Assembly (NCBI GenBank): GCA_900545225.1
Contig: UQXZ01000001.1
Coordinates: forward strand, 131,279-195,278
From: an uncultured Eubacteriales bacterium
GTDB taxonomy: Bacteria; Bacillota; Clostridia; Lachnospirales; Lachnospiraceae
Direction: 5' to 3'
DNA length: 64,000 nt
This document shows positions 26,960 to 36,827 of this stretch, piece by piece. Within the stretch, counting starts at the first letter, position 1. Every line of letters begins with the position of its first letter. The position numbers and the translations under genes were made by a program. Under the pieces are notes generated by a model. That model ran no database searches. It was given only the letters and a program-made list of their open reading frames with translations, and was not told the origin of the DNA.

Positions 26960-28642
26960 TTATGCTTTTGCTTCTAATTCCTTAATAACCATTTCAACTC
27001 TGTCAACCATTGTCTGTAAACCGATAATCTGATTAATACTCCATAAATCAGGTGTATTACTCTTACCTGTAACGGCAATTCTTACAATAGTCGCAACAGT
27101 TGTAATGTCACCCTTATATTTTTCAGGTTCTTCCTTATATGCCTTACGGTCTGTAGCAAAGCCATTTGTCATGGCAATTACTCCAAGCTTGTCAAACCAC
27201 TCCTGGTTAGTGTCATTGTAGTCATATGAAGTAAGGTAATCCTTAAGTACAGATACAACTGTATCATTATCTACAGGGAATTCTTCTCTTTCAGGCATAA
27301 ACTCGTTAAAGAAAATATTCATCTGTTCAAATGTCTGCTTTGCGTTGATAAGATCTTTTCTTCTTCTCTTCTGTCCGTATCCCATAAGAAGCATTAATAT
27401 GTCAACGAACTTGTTCTCATCTGCAAACCAAACCTTCTTCTTTTCAGGTTCATATTCATGAGCCCATTCAGCAAGGAAATTGTAGAGTTCTACAACTCCC
27501 ATCTGAGATAATTCATTCTTGCAGATGTTTTCGAGCTTATCTATATCAAATAATGCACCTGAATTATTCATATGCTTAACTGAGAATGGGAATTCCTCAA
27601 TAGACTTACCAGGATTCTGCTTATGCCACTCTTCAAAGTTAGAGTTAAGAAGTGTCATAAGATAAATCTTGATACACTCAGGGTGGAATCCTGCTTCCTT
27701 GTAGAATGAAAGTCCCATTTCAGGATCTTTTCTCTTAGAGAGCTTTCTCTTACCACCTGTCTCTTCATCGATTTTCATCATGTGAGCTGTATGTGCATAC
27801 TTAGGCGGCTTCCACCCTAAAGCGTTAAATAATTCAATATGAATTGGAAGTGATGCAAGCCACTCTCCACCTCTTAATACAAGAGTTGTTCTCATAAGAT
27901 GATCGTCAACAACATGTGCAAAATGATATGTTGGAATACCGTCCTTCTTTAAGATAACAACATCATGAATATTTTCAGGTAATTTAACCTTCTTCTTGAT
28001 TTCATCCTGGAATTCAAATTCCTTATCAGGTGAGCCTTCACTCTTTAATCTCACAACATATGGCTTACCTTCTCCAAGATTCTTCTTAATCTCGTCTAAT
28101 TCAAGATTTCTGCTTACGGCATATTTACCATAGTATCCTGTAAGCTCATTGTTCTTTTCCTGCTGTTCTCTTACTGCAGCTAATTCTTCTTCAGTAGCAA
28201 AACAAGGATATGCCTTTCCCTCTTCTACGAGTTTCTTGGCATATGTATGATAAATGCTTACTCTTTCGCTCTGAATAAATGGTCCGTAAACATTGTTAAG
28301 TGCATCTTCAGGGAATCCTGCGCCCTCATCAAATTCAATACCGAAGTATCTTAATGCATCAATAACAAGTTCAACAGCACCGTCTACCTTTCTCTTTGCA
28401 TCTGTATCTTCAATTCTTAAGAAGAATACACCATCCTTTGTATGGGCAATTCTTTCGTCTGCAAGTGCACTGTATAAGTTACCTAAATGTATATAACCTG
28501 TAGGACTTGGAGCAAGTCTTGTAACCTCAGCTTTGTTACCAAGCTTTCTGTATGGGTACAATGCCTCATATTCCTCAGGTGTCTTTAAGTCCTCTCCCTT
28601 AAAGAGAAGCTCTGCCAGCTCTTTATAATCAGTCTCTGTCAT
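26960..28642 (-). CDS. gltX: Glutamyl-tRNA synthetase
   Basis: Class I synthetase for glutamate. The HIGH region reads APSPTGYIHLGNLYSAL near residue 42 and the KMSKS-type loop GGKRKLSKRKDPEMG near 295. At 560 residues it is longer than the common 480-500; the extra length is spread through the C-terminal anticodon-binding half. This longer lineage is typical of some Clostridia. GGAGAT lies 7 bases before the ATG. It leads a gltX-glnA unit, linking glutamate charging with glutamine formation. Confidence 0.93.
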   Translation of the reverse strand: MTETDYKELAELLFKGEDLKTPEEYEALYPYRKLGNKAEVTRLAPSPTGYIHLGNLYSALADERIAHTKDGVFFLRIEDTDAKRKVDGAVELVIDALRYFGIEFDEGAGFPEDALNNVYGPFIQSERVSIYHTYAKKLVEEGKAYPCFATEEELAAVREQQEKNNELTGYYGKYAVSRNLELDEIKKNLGEGKPYVVRLKSEGSPDKEFEFQDEIKKKVKLPENIHDVVILKKDGIPTYHFAHVVDDHLMRTTLVLRGGEWLASLPIHIELFNALGWKPPKYAHTAHMMKIDEETGGKRKLSKRKDPEMGLSFYKEAGFHPECIKIYLMTLLNSNFEEWHKQNPGKSIEEFPFSVKHMNNSGALFDIDKLENICKNELSQMGVVELYNFLAEWAHEYEPEKKKVWFADENKFVDILMLLMGYGQKRRRKDLINAKQTFEQMNIFFNEFMPEREEFPVDNDTVVSVLKDYLTSYDYNDTNQEWFDKLGVIAMTNGFATDRKAYKEEPEKYKGDITTVATIVRIAVTGKSNTPDLWSINQIIGLQTMVDRVEMVIKELEAKA

Positions 28643-28678
28643 TTATTATCTCCATAATCAAAAAACATTTTACAATTA

Positions 28679-28707
28679 ATAATACACTTAATATCAACGA
28701 GTATCAA
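28679..28707 (-). promoter_or_regulatory. Promoter of gltX-glnA
   Basis: On the minus strand TTGATA (28707-28702), 17 bases, TATTAT (28684-28679), about 40 bases upstream of the gltX start. Confidence 0.7.
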
Positions 28708-28829
28708 GAATTCATGCATGAAAATTCGTATATAATAGGTAAAGAAAACAATTCTTTTTGGTGGATTTTTAACCTGAGTTCACATTTGCATTTTCAAACA
28801 GCCATACATTTGCACATATATGTGTTTAT

Positions 28830-28859
28830 TTGTTGATTTTAGTGCCATTTTTCTATAAT
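28830..28859 (+). promoter_or_regulatory. Promoter of the alpha/beta hydrolase gene
   Basis: TTGTTG (28830-28835), 18 bases, TATAAT (28854-28859), about 65 bases upstream of the GTG start. It is divergent from the gltX promoter. Confidence 0.5.
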
Positions 28860-28923
28860 ATTAGGTTTATATGCCCGCATTGAACACGTAGGCTTCAATA
28901 CGCAAAAAAAGGGGGACAGTATA

Positions 28924-29907
28924 GTGAAAAAAGCATATAAAATAGCATTTGGCGCAGGACTTGTTTTAGCAGGTTCTCTTTCAGTAGGTTCTTATATTGC
29001 AAGAAAGTACATCAAGCTTGCAGTTAAGCGTAATTACAAGAAATACAGCAATGAGAAAAACAGAAATGCAACTCTTGCAAATAAAACACCTGAAGAAATA
29101 AAGGCTCTTGTTTCTAACCACAACATTAAAACAAATGAAGCTAAAAAATGGAGGGAAGAAGTACCTGCTCAGCAGTTATATGTTACTTCAAGAGACGGTC
29201 TGGAATTATATGGTGAATTATATAAGAATCCAAATTCAAAGAAGTATGTAATCATCGTACACGGATATAACTGTAATCTTGAGATGATGTACCCTCTCGG
29301 ACCTGACTTCTACAACATGGGATTCAATGTTCTCTTTGTTGATTTAAGAGCTCACGGTAAGAGTGAAGGCGACACAATCGGTATGGGATGGCTTGAGCGT
29401 CTTGACCTTATCAACTGGTGTAATCTCCTTATTCAGTATGATCCTGACTGTGAAATCGTTCTCTATGGCCAGTCTATGGGTGCCGCTGCAGTTATGATGG
29501 CTTCAGGAGAAGACAGTCTCCCTGAAAATGTAAAAGTAATTATCGAGGATTCAGGCTACACTTCAATCCATGATATATTTGACAAGATTGTAAGAGCAAA
29601 AGTTCATATCCCTGCTGCTCCACTTATAGCTCTTTCAAGCTATAGATTTAAGAAAATGACTAAGTACAATATCAAGGACGGAGATGCAATTAAGCAGTTA
29701 AAGAAGAATACACGCCCTACATTATTTATTCACTGTAGTGATGACTCTTATATCCCATTCCCAATGGTATATAAGTTATACAGTGTTACAGGCGGTCCTA
29801 AGGATATTTACACTGTTACAGGTGGTGAGCATGTAATGGCTTACTATGTAGATCCTGTAAAATATATGGAACACGTGAAAGCATTTCTTGATAAGTATTT
29901 AGACTGA
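28924..29907 (+). CDS. Membrane-anchored alpha/beta hydrolase
   Basis: 327 residues starting with GTG after a GGGGGA site. An N-terminal hydrophobic anchor (about residues 7-27) precedes a basic linker and the hydrolase domain: VIIVHGYNCN (oxyanion region), NVLFVDLRAHGKSEG, nucleophile Ser in LYGQSMGAAA, the acidic residue near FIHCSDDSYIPF, and the catalytic His in GGEHVMAYY. Similar proteins are annotated as prolyl-oligopeptidase-like or YfhR/BEM46-type hydrolases. Substrate unknown; the active site probably faces outside. Confidence 0.82.
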   Translation: MKKAYKIAFGAGLVLAGSLSVGSYIARKYIKLAVKRNYKKYSNEKNRNATLANKTPEEIKALVSNHNIKTNEAKKWREEVPAQQLYVTSRDGLELYGELYKNPNSKKYVIIVHGYNCNLEMMYPLGPDFYNMGFNVLFVDLRAHGKSEGDTIGMGWLERLDLINWCNLLIQYDPDCEIVLYGQSMGAAAVMMASGEDSLPENVKVIIEDSGYTSIHDIFDKIVRAKVHIPAAPLIALSSYRFKKMTKYNIKDGDAIKQLKKNTRPTLFIHCSDDSYIPFPMVYKLYSVTGGPKDIYTVTGGEHVMAYYVDPVKYMEHVKAFLDKYLD

Positions 29908-29978
29908 TTTACAGCCTGATTTTGATTGACAATTAATCCTAAATTTAGTAAACTTCTACAAGTGCCTTGAAGGCATTT

Positions 29979-30060
29979 GCGGATATGGCGGAATTGGCAG
30001 ACGCGATAGATTTAGGTTCTATTGTCGAGAGGCGTGGGGGTTCGACTCCCTTTATCCGCA
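29979..30060 (+). tRNA. tRNA-Leu(TAG)
   Basis: Acceptor GCGGATA/TATCCGC with discriminator A, anticodon stem ATAGA/TCTAT with loop TTTAGGT (anticodon TAG, codons CUN), a long variable arm typical of class II tRNAs, and T-loop TTCGACT. CCA is not encoded. Confidence 0.97.
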
Positions 30061-30067
30061 CTAACAT

Positions 30068-30104
30068 AAAAAACCGATGTCGTTATGACATCGGTTTTTT
30101 GTTT
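30068..30104. terminator. Shared terminator of tRNA-Leu and trmB
   Basis: A strong hairpin AAAACCGATGTC/GACATCGGTTTT with T-runs on both strands lies between the converging tRNA-Leu and trmB. Confidence 0.9.
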
Positions 30105-30752
30105 TTATCTCACATTTCTTGCAATTAACTTGCAGATTGGATTGCCTGCTTCTGAGAACTTAAGCTCATATTCAGTGCAGATATTTCCAACAAGTCTTTC
30201 AGGGTCATTGTGAAGGTCAAATGTATAATCTACTAATTCCCATCCACACTCTTTTATTGATTCAAGTGAGAAATCAAATAAATCCCTGTTATCTGTTTTA
30301 AACTCTACAAGACCACCCTTTACGAGAATCTTCTCATACTTACCTAAGAATCTGTCAGATGTAAGTCTTCTCTTTGCATGTCTGTCCTTTGGCCATGGAT
30401 CTGAGAAGTTAAGATATATCTTGTCTACTTCTCTCTCTGCAAATGCATCTAAAATGTTGTCCGCATCCATTCTGATGAGTCTTAAATTATCAAGTTCTGC
30501 ATCCTCAAGCTTTTTAAGCGCCTTTAAAAGTACACTTGAATATTTTTCAATTCCCAAGAAGTTTACATCCGGCTCTTCCTTTGCATGGCCTGTAATAAAT
30601 CTTCCCTTTCCTGTACCTACTTCGATATGGAGTGGATTGTTATTTTTAAAAACCTCTTCTCTCCACTTTCCCTTTTTGAGCTCTTCATCCGTATATACGA
30701 ATTCATTTGCCACCATTTCCTCTTTAGCACCGGGTATATTTCTAAGTCTCAT
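30105..30752 (-). CDS. trmB: tRNA (guanine-46-N7)-methyltransferase
   Basis: SAM-dependent enzyme making m7G46 in tRNA. 215 residues with the SAM site LHIEVGTGKGRFI near 42, VNFLGIEKYSSV, and the TrmB signature YLNFSDPWPKDRHAKRRL near 115. GGAG lies before the ATG. It stands alone. Confidence 0.95.
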   Translation of the reverse strand: MRLRNIPGAKEEMVANEFVYTDEELKKGKWREEVFKNNNPLHIEVGTGKGRFITGHAKEEPDVNFLGIEKYSSVLLKALKKLEDAELDNLRLIRMDADNILDAFAEREVDKIYLNFSDPWPKDRHAKRRLTSDRFLGKYEKILVKGGLVEFKTDNRDLFDFSLESIKECGWELVDYTFDLHNDPERLVGNICTEYELKFSEAGNPICKLIARNVR

Positions 30753-30968
30753 TACGTTCTCCTACTATATATTTTAATTTTATATTTTTGAATTATATAA
30801 ATGTGATATAATTAATTTTTATACAAGTTATTGTTATATAACTGCTGTACTAAAAATACATATTTAAATATATATATAAATATTTATTTTAAAAGCATGT
30901 TTATTTAAACATATTCGTATATTATATAACATACACGTACAATAAAACAAACAACTATGAGGTTATTT

Positions 30969-32354
30969 ATGAAACATCATCATGCAGCAGGCTTTTTACG
31001 GTCTGTACAGTATAAGATAATCGCTGTTCTTGCTTTTTTTGCGATTATAACATCATTTATCTTTACTTCGACTTCGAGAGTTGAAGCCGATGAATTAGAA
31101 TGGCCTGAAGCACCTGAGCTTGTATCGGGTGCCGCAATATTAATGGATGCCGATACAGGAGCTATACTTTATGAAAAAAATGCCTATGAACGAAATTATC
31201 CCGCATCCACAACTAAGATTCTTACAGGACTTTTAGTTGCACAGAATAATGCACTTTCAGATGTTGTTACATTTTCATCTGAAGCTGCCAATTCTGTTTC
31301 ACTTGAGGATGCTACTCTTGCATCCAAGACAGGAGAACAGTTTACGGTTGAGCAGGCATTATACGGATTGTTATTACATTCAGCAAATGAAATGGCATAT
31401 GCACTTGCTGAGCACACATCCGGTTCATTATCAGCATTCGTTGATAAAATGAATGAAACTGCAAAAAATGCCGGTGCACTTGATACACACTTCGCCAATG
31501 CCAGTGGTCTCTACGATGCAAACCACTATACAACAGCATATGACATGGCTCTTATCGCAAGAATGTGTTTCAATAATCCGACATTCTTAACAATCGATTC
31601 GGCCACAACATATACCATTCCAGCTACTAACAAAACAAGTCAGGAAAGAGTATTTAACAACCGAAATCTTTTACTTCCAGGACGTTTATACGGATATGAA
31701 TATTGTGTAGGTGGTAAGACCGGTTTCGTAGGTGAAGGCGGTTACACATATGTATCATATGCCATGAAAAATGGAATGAGACTTATCTGCGTATGTTTCA
31801 AATCAACTGCTGACGGAAGATTTCAAGATGCGAAATCACTGTTTGAATGGGGATTTAATCATTTTACAAAGATACCTATTACAGGTACTGCCCTTATCTC
31901 ACAATTTTCAACAATCTCATACCTCAGCTCAACACGATTTAATTCAAAGAGTGTTGTATCAGGATTTGACGGTTCATATGTAACTGTTCCTAAGGATACT
32001 TCCCTCGGTCAGGTTGCAATCGCAGAGGATTCAAAGCATGATGTTCATTCAACAGATACTGAAGTTGATGTTCCTATTAACTTTATGTACGGTGACCATG
32101 TAGTTGGAACTGCCAACATTACATTCTCATCTGCAGAAAGTAATCAGGATGAATCATCATTACTTCCATATGCAGACTCTTCTAACAGCTCCAATTCATC
32201 ACAGCCATTTGCTGTAGTAATAAATGTATGGATTGTGGTTATTGCCTTAGTTTCCGTTACGGTAATTATAATATTTGTCAGAAGAAAGAAAATGATCGAC
32301 GAAAAATCTCCTGCCAAGTTCAGAAGAAAAAGACATTATAAAAAACACAGATAA
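30969..32354 (+). CDS. D-alanyl-D-alanine carboxypeptidase (PBP5/DacF-like)
   Basis: Trims pentapeptides in peptidoglycan outside the membrane. A signal/anchor segment (about residues 15-40) is followed by the penicillin-binding domain with SxxK in PASTTKIL, SxN in SANEM and KTG in GGKTGFVGEGG; then a beta-rich C-terminal domain, a Ser-rich linker, and a C-terminal membrane helix near 415-440 with a basic tail. I prefer ATG 30969, preceded by GAGG at 6 bases, over 30957, which has no site. A terminator follows. Confidence 0.92.
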   Translation: MKHHHAAGFLRSVQYKIIAVLAFFAIITSFIFTSTSRVEADELEWPEAPELVSGAAILMDADTGAILYEKNAYERNYPASTTKILTGLLVAQNNALSDVVTFSSEAANSVSLEDATLASKTGEQFTVEQALYGLLLHSANEMAYALAEHTSGSLSAFVDKMNETAKNAGALDTHFANASGLYDANHYTTAYDMALIARMCFNNPTFLTIDSATTYTIPATNKTSQERVFNNRNLLLPGRLYGYEYCVGGKTGFVGEGGYTYVSYAMKNGMRLICVCFKSTADGRFQDAKSLFEWGFNHFTKIPITGTALISQFSTISYLSSTRFNSKSVVSGFDGSYVTVPKDTSLGQVAIAEDSKHDVHSTDTEVDVPINFMYGDHVVGTANITFSSAESNQDESSLLPYADSSNSSNSSQPFAVVINVWIVVIALVSVTVIIIFVRRKKMIDEKSPAKFRRKRHYKKHR

Positions 32355-32356
32355 AT

Positions 32357-32397
32357 AAAAATCCCACTTTACCATATGTGTAAAGTGGGATTTTTTA
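32357..32397 (+). terminator. Terminator after the carboxypeptidase gene
   Basis: A 15-bp stem (AAAATCCCACTTTAC and complement) with a six-T tail. Confidence 0.88.
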
Positions 32398-32485
32398 TAC
32401 TTATAATTAAATAAATATTTAATTATTTAAAATTGTTCTTTCAGATAATTTTAATCGCTGATTTCATATCAGCATCTTTTAATAT

Positions 32486-33916
32486 TTACTCTCCGAAGCT
32501 GTGTATCTGTTTTCTCATCTTGAAAAACTTATGTGTTTCAGATGCAGCAACTCCGCTAAGTGCGAACATGGCTATCATATTCGGTATGGCCATAAGACCG
32601 TTAAATATACTTGCTGATGTCCATACGGCACTTACTGTCATGTATGGGCCGATAAATACGGCTGCAATATAGAGTATTCTGAATACAGTGATAACTGCCT
32701 TTTTACCACCTGTGAGGTACTCGAGACATTTTTCACTATAATGACACCATCCTAAGATAGTCGTAAATGCAAAGAATACAAGACTGATCATTAAGATAAA
32801 GCTTGAGACCTGTGGATGGAAAGGAAGTCCCTCTCTGAAGGCATATGTTGTAACCTGAACACCTTCAAGGCCTTCAACCTGCCATGCACCTGTAATTACG
32901 ATTGCAAGTCCTGTCATTGTACAAATGATGATTGTATCAATGAATGTACCTGTCATACTTACAAGTCCCTGTCTTACAGGTTCTTTTGTCTTTGCTGATG
33001 CAGCTGCAATAGGTCCTGTACCTAAACCTGCTTCATTTGAGAAAATACCCCTCGCAATACCACTCTGTATTGCGACAAATATTCCTCCCACTACTCCACC
33101 GGTTACTGCCGCAGGATCAAATGCTCCCTTTATGATAGTTCCAAATGCTGCAGGTACGGCAGTTACATTTGTTAATATTAAAATTAAAATAGTAACAAAG
33201 TATAATATTGCCATAAATGGAACGATAACTTCACTTACTGTGGCAATTCTCTTGATTCCACCGATAAGTACGATACCTACAACAACTGTAAGAATGATTG
33301 AAGCAATAATTGTAACAAGTGAATATGTTCCAATACCCGGAATTGCCACTGTGTAAGCATTATTAGGATCAAAGAAATCTCTTAAAGCACTTGTTACACC
33401 ATTTACCTGTGTAAATGTACCTGTACCGAGTAAAGCTGCAAGAGGACATAATACTGCAAATAATACAGCAAGCCACTTCCAGCCCTTACCCATTCCTCTT
33501 TCGATATAGTAGAACGGACCACCAAGGGCATGTCCTGTCTTAGGATCTACAGTTCTGTATTTGATAGTTAATAAGCCTTCTGTATACTTTGTAGCCATAC
33601 CTACAAATGCTGCAATTAACATCCAGAATAAAGCTCCAGGACCACCTAATGCAATGGCTGTGGCAACACCAACGATGTTACCTGTACCAATTGTTGCTGA
33701 AAGCGATGTGCAAAGGGCTGCGAAGCTGGATACTTCACCCTTTCCACCTTTTTCATTTCTTACCATCCATCTTAATGCAAGTGGAAGCTTTCTCACCTGA
33801 ATTAAACCTAAACGAATGGTGAGAAGCGTTCCACCCACGAGGATAAGAGCCATAAGCGGTATTCCCCAGACATAATTCTCAACCGTGGACAGAAAGTCAC
33901 TAATTGCTCCCCACAT
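32486..33916 (-). CDS. AGCS-family sodium:alanine/glycine symporter, paralogue 1
   Basis: Sodium-coupled uptake of small neutral amino acids. About 476 residues with around 11 membrane helices and the family hallmarks FAALCTSLSATIGTGNIVGVATAIALGGPGALFWM, GGPFYYIERGMGK, GIFSNEAGLG and GWCHYSEKCLEYL. The start at 33916 (MWGAI) follows AAGGGG; the longer TTG frame overlaps that site. It is closely similar over its whole length to the gene at 35020-36453. No glycine riboswitch is visible upstream. Confidence 0.92.
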   Translation of the reverse strand: MWGAISDFLSTVENYVWGIPLMALILVGGTLLTIRLGLIQVRKLPLALRWMVRNEKGGKGEVSSFAALCTSLSATIGTGNIVGVATAIALGGPGALFWMLIAAFVGMATKYTEGLLTIKYRTVDPKTGHALGGPFYYIERGMGKGWKWLAVLFAVLCPLAALLGTGTFTQVNGVTSALRDFFDPNNAYTVAIPGIGTYSLVTIIASIILTVVVGIVLIGGIKRIATVSEVIVPFMAILYFVTILILILTNVTAVPAAFGTIIKGAFDPAAVTGGVVGGIFVAIQSGIARGIFSNEAGLGTGPIAAASAKTKEPVRQGLVSMTGTFIDTIIICTMTGLAIVITGAWQVEGLEGVQVTTYAFREGLPFHPQVSSFILMISLVFFAFTTILGWCHYSEKCLEYLTGGKKAVITVFRILYIAAVFIGPYMTVSAVWTSASIFNGLMAIPNMIAMFALSGVAASETHKFFKMRKQIHSFGE

Positions 33917-34075
33917 AATATCCCCTTTCAATATTCATATTTAAACGCGAACAACTATTGTGTTTACGCTGTTAAAACATTTTCATACTTTTTACGTTAA
34001 AACATATACGGAGTACATTATAACAGAACAAAATAAATTTTGGGCACAAAATAACGATATTCTGTATTAATAAAT

Positions 34076-34111
34076 AAAAAAGACATTGAGATACTTTCCC
34101 AATGTCTTTTC
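34076..34111 (-). terminator. Terminator after the DUF1275 gene
   Basis: An AAAAAGACATTG stem with its complement and T-runs, directly after the stop at 34113. Confidence 0.8.
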
Positions 34112-34112
34112 A

Positions 34113-34799
34113 TTATAATTCTGACTGATTTTTTTCTAATTTCTTTTTGTCATCATCATTTTTAAACATGATAATTAATACAACAATTAAAAGTGCCGGT
34201 GAAAGAAGGAGACCGTAACCACCCATTACCATAATCAGTCTGCTCTCTATAAATGCACCTGCAACAAATGCAACTATTATTCCAAAATATAAGTAAGCCT
34301 GCCTAAGATATGATTTATCACGTGTATTAAAATACTCACCAATATTGAAGATACCGCTTCTTAAATTACCTACACACATTGTTGTGGAAACAATATGGCC
34401 GTGTATTTTTCTGAATGACTCAATCTGAATTCCACAGGCAAATGAAATAATAATATTGGCCATGTTATTTAAGGTTGATGGTATAAAAAGTGCTACTATC
34501 AGCGCTATGGCCTCTATTAAAACAGAAATCTGTCGCCAGTGAAAATGTAAAAATGATTTCCTTCTGTTAATAATATCAGAAATAATTATACCGCCTGCAA
34601 AAGCCAGAACAGGCCATAAAAATCTCAATGCGGCATAATAATCTCCATTTCCGATACCCAGTCCAAGGAATATAATATTTCCTGTCTGAGCATTTGCAAA
34701 AACATGTCCTCTGCAAAGGTATGAATATGCATCCATACATCCGCCGGATAATGCCAACAAAATTCCACATGGAATTGAGTCAGAAATTTGTCTACTCAT
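34113..34799 (-). CDS. DUF1275 (YoaK family) membrane protein
   Basis: 228 residues, about six membrane helices. Family features include the opening SGGCMDAYSYLCRGHVFANAQTGNIIFLG and the middle GIQIESFRKIHGHIVSTTMCVGNLRSG. Function of the family is unknown; transport is suspected. It lies between the two AGCS symporter genes, with its own terminator, so it is probably transcribed separately. Confidence 0.88.
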   Translation of the reverse strand: MSRQISDSIPCGILLALSGGCMDAYSYLCRGHVFANAQTGNIIFLGLGIGNGDYYAALRFLWPVLAFAGGIIISDIINRRKSFLHFHWRQISVLIEAIALIVALFIPSTLNNMANIIISFACGIQIESFRKIHGHIVSTTMCVGNLRSGIFNIGEYFNTRDKSYLRQAYLYFGIIVAFVAGAFIESRLIMVMGGYGLLLSPALLIVVLIIMFKNDDDKKKLEKNQSEL

Positions 34800-34907
34800 T
34801 ACAAAACTCCATTTATCATTATGTAATCTTAATATTGCTCTATTTTGTCCTATTTAAATAAAATTTACAACCCACAAAAGCCATATTTTATGCATATTTT
34901 CACAATA

Positions 34908-35003
34908 AAAAATCCCAGGTGATTTATTGTGACTTTTACATCTTTTGCCCGCAACATTTGCGGTTTAAAATGTAGCTTTCCAATAAACACCTGAGATTTT
35001 TAT
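34908..35003 (-). terminator. Long branched terminator after AGCS paralogue 2
   Basis: An outer stem of about 20 bp (34910-34930 with 34982-35002, two mismatches) encloses an inner TACAT/ATGTA stem and a CGCAA/TTGCG stem. T-runs lie on both sides. It is longer and more structured than the other terminators here. Confidence 0.7.
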
Positions 35004-35019
35004 ATTTTATAATTCCAAT

Positions 35020-36453
35020 TTATGATTCTAAATTGTGAATTGATTTCCTTGATTTGAAAAATTTCTTCGTTTCAAATACGACGACACCATTCAGAGCGAA
35101 CATAGCAATCATATTTGGAATCGCCATAAGTCCGTTGAATATGTCCGCAATTGTCCATACTGCACTTACTGTCATGTAAGGTCCGATAAATACAGCAATG
35201 ATATAACATACTCTGAAGATCATGATGGCAGTCTTTTTACCGCCTGTAAGATATTCAAGACATCTCTCACTGTAGTAATCCCAGCCTAAAATTGTTGTAA
35301 ATGCAAAGAATACAAGACATATCATAAGAATGAAGCTTGAAACCTGAGGTGCAAATGGAAGACCATTCTGGAATGCATATGTTGTAACCTGAACACCTTC
35401 AAGGTTGTCAACCTGCCATGCACCTGTAAGTACAATTGCAAGACCTGTCATAGTACAGATAATGATTGTATCAATAAATGTACCTGTCATACTTACAAGG
35501 CCCTGTCTTACAGGCTCTTTCGTCTTAGCTGCTGCAGCTGCGATAGGTGCACTACCAAGACCTGCTTCATTTGAGAAAATACCTCTCGCAATACCACTCT
35601 GCATTGCTACGAAGAAACTTCCCACTACACCACCCGTAACTGCCATAGGGTCAAATGCACCATGTACAATAGTAGCTACGGCAGCAGGTAACTTATCTAC
35701 ATTACAAAGAATGAGAATAAGAATTGTAATAAAGTATGCGATAGCCATAAATGGAACGATTACTTCACTTACCTTTGCAATTCTCTTAATACCACCGATA
35801 AGTACTACTGCAACAACTGCTGCAAGAATAATAGAAGCAATAATTACAACGATGGAATATGTTCCGATAAATGGGATCTCTACCTTAAGTGCATCACCGT
35901 TAGGATCGAAGAATCCTGTTACTGCACTTGTAATACCGTTAACCTGACTGAATGTTCCGATACCGAAAAGACCTACACATACACCGAAGAATGCAAATAA
36001 CTTAGCAAGCCATTTCCAGTTCTTACCCATTCCACGTTCAATATAGTAGAAAGGACCACCAAGTGAATGTCCTGTCTTAGGATCTACTGTTCTATACTTG
36101 ATTGAAAGAACACCTTCAGCGTATTTTGTTGCCATTCCTACGAATGCTGCAATAAGCATCCAGAATAACGCTCCAGGACCACCAAGACCGATAGCTGTTG
36201 CAACACCGACAATGTTACCTGTACCGATTGTCGCTGAAAGAGCTGTACAGAGAGCAGCGAAGCTTGATACTTCACCCTTTCCGCCATTCTCGTTTTTTAC
36301 CATCCATTTAAGAGCAAGTGGTAATTTACGTGTCTGCACCACTCCGAGTCTAATGGTTAGAAGAAGTCCGCCTGTAAGGATAAGTACCATAAGAGGAATA
36401 CCCCATACGAAACTATCAACAGCAGACAAAAAATCATTGAAAGCTGACCACAT
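35020..36453 (-). CDS. AGCS-family sodium:alanine/glycine symporter, paralogue 2
   Basis: 477 residues, same architecture as the 32486-33916 gene (SFAALCTALSATIGTGNIVGV, GGPFYYIERGMGKNWKW, GIFSNEAGLGSAPIAAAAAK, GWDYYSERCLEYL). Differences concentrate in the loop around residues 165-200 and the C-terminal tail, which could mean different substrates. The two copies are tandem but separated by the DUF1275 gene, pointing to duplication followed by insertion or an old arrangement. Confidence 0.92.
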   Translation of the reverse strand: MWSAFNDFLSAVDSFVWGIPLMVLILTGGLLLTIRLGVVQTRKLPLALKWMVKNENGGKGEVSSFAALCTALSATIGTGNIVGVATAIGLGGPGALFWMLIAAFVGMATKYAEGVLSIKYRTVDPKTGHSLGGPFYYIERGMGKNWKWLAKLFAFFGVCVGLFGIGTFSQVNGITSAVTGFFDPNGDALKVEIPFIGTYSIVVIIASIILAAVVAVVLIGGIKRIAKVSEVIVPFMAIAYFITILILILCNVDKLPAAVATIVHGAFDPMAVTGGVVGSFFVAMQSGIARGIFSNEAGLGSAPIAAAAAKTKEPVRQGLVSMTGTFIDTIIICTMTGLAIVLTGAWQVDNLEGVQVTTYAFQNGLPFAPQVSSFILMICLVFFAFTTILGWDYYSERCLEYLTGGKKTAIMIFRVCYIIAVFIGPYMTVSAVWTIADIFNGLMAIPNMIAMFALNGVVVFETKKFFKSRKSIHNLES

Positions 36454-36584
36454 AAGAATTCATATCCCTTTCTGAATTAATTAAAATAATCACACACTCA
36501 TAAAACCTTACGATTATTTTGATATACCAAATGATTATATAATAAAATTATAAAAATTTATAGTATTTTTATTTTTTTATTAAT

Positions 36585-36815
36585 TTATTCATCAAATTCA
36601 ACTTCAAGCATATGCCCTCTGCTTGTTTCTCTTATATCTGTTACGATACCCTTACGTGATTTTAATCTTTCCATGGTTGTATAATTGGCTGACATTGCCA
36701 CAGCCGGTTCAACCGTATAATAGTAGCTGGCAGGAAGCTTACCCTCCGTAACCTCTACCTCATCTCCTATTTTGACAAGTCCCTTTCTTGCCATTGTGAA
36801 ATCCATTTTTCTCAT
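36585..36815 (-). CDS. Small conserved-looking protein of unknown function
   Basis: 76 residues, soluble. The N-terminal part MARKGLVKIGDEVEVTEGKLPASYYYT and the C-terminal GIVTDIRETSRGHMLEVEFDE suggest a small beta-barrel (KOW or SH3-like), which is inference. GGAG lies 5 bases before the ATG. It begins 12 bases after the recG stop and is probably the last gene of the fakA-like/recG run. Confidence 0.65.
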   Translation of the reverse strand: MRKMDFTMARKGLVKIGDEVEVTEGKLPASYYYTVEPAVAMSANYTTMERLKSRKGIVTDIRETSRGHMLEVEFDE

Positions 36816-36827
36816 AGTTACTCCGTT

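Noticed and set aside
35405..35947. 180-residue plus-strand frame opposite AGCS paralogue 2
   Set aside because: It mirrors the coding pattern of the symporter; the same shadow occurs opposite paralogue 1, and no start signals are present.
32358..36585. Glycine riboswitches ahead of the AGCS symporter genes
   Set aside because: Neither upstream region has the conserved GGAGAG and paired-aptamer sequences; both leaders are short and AT-rich.
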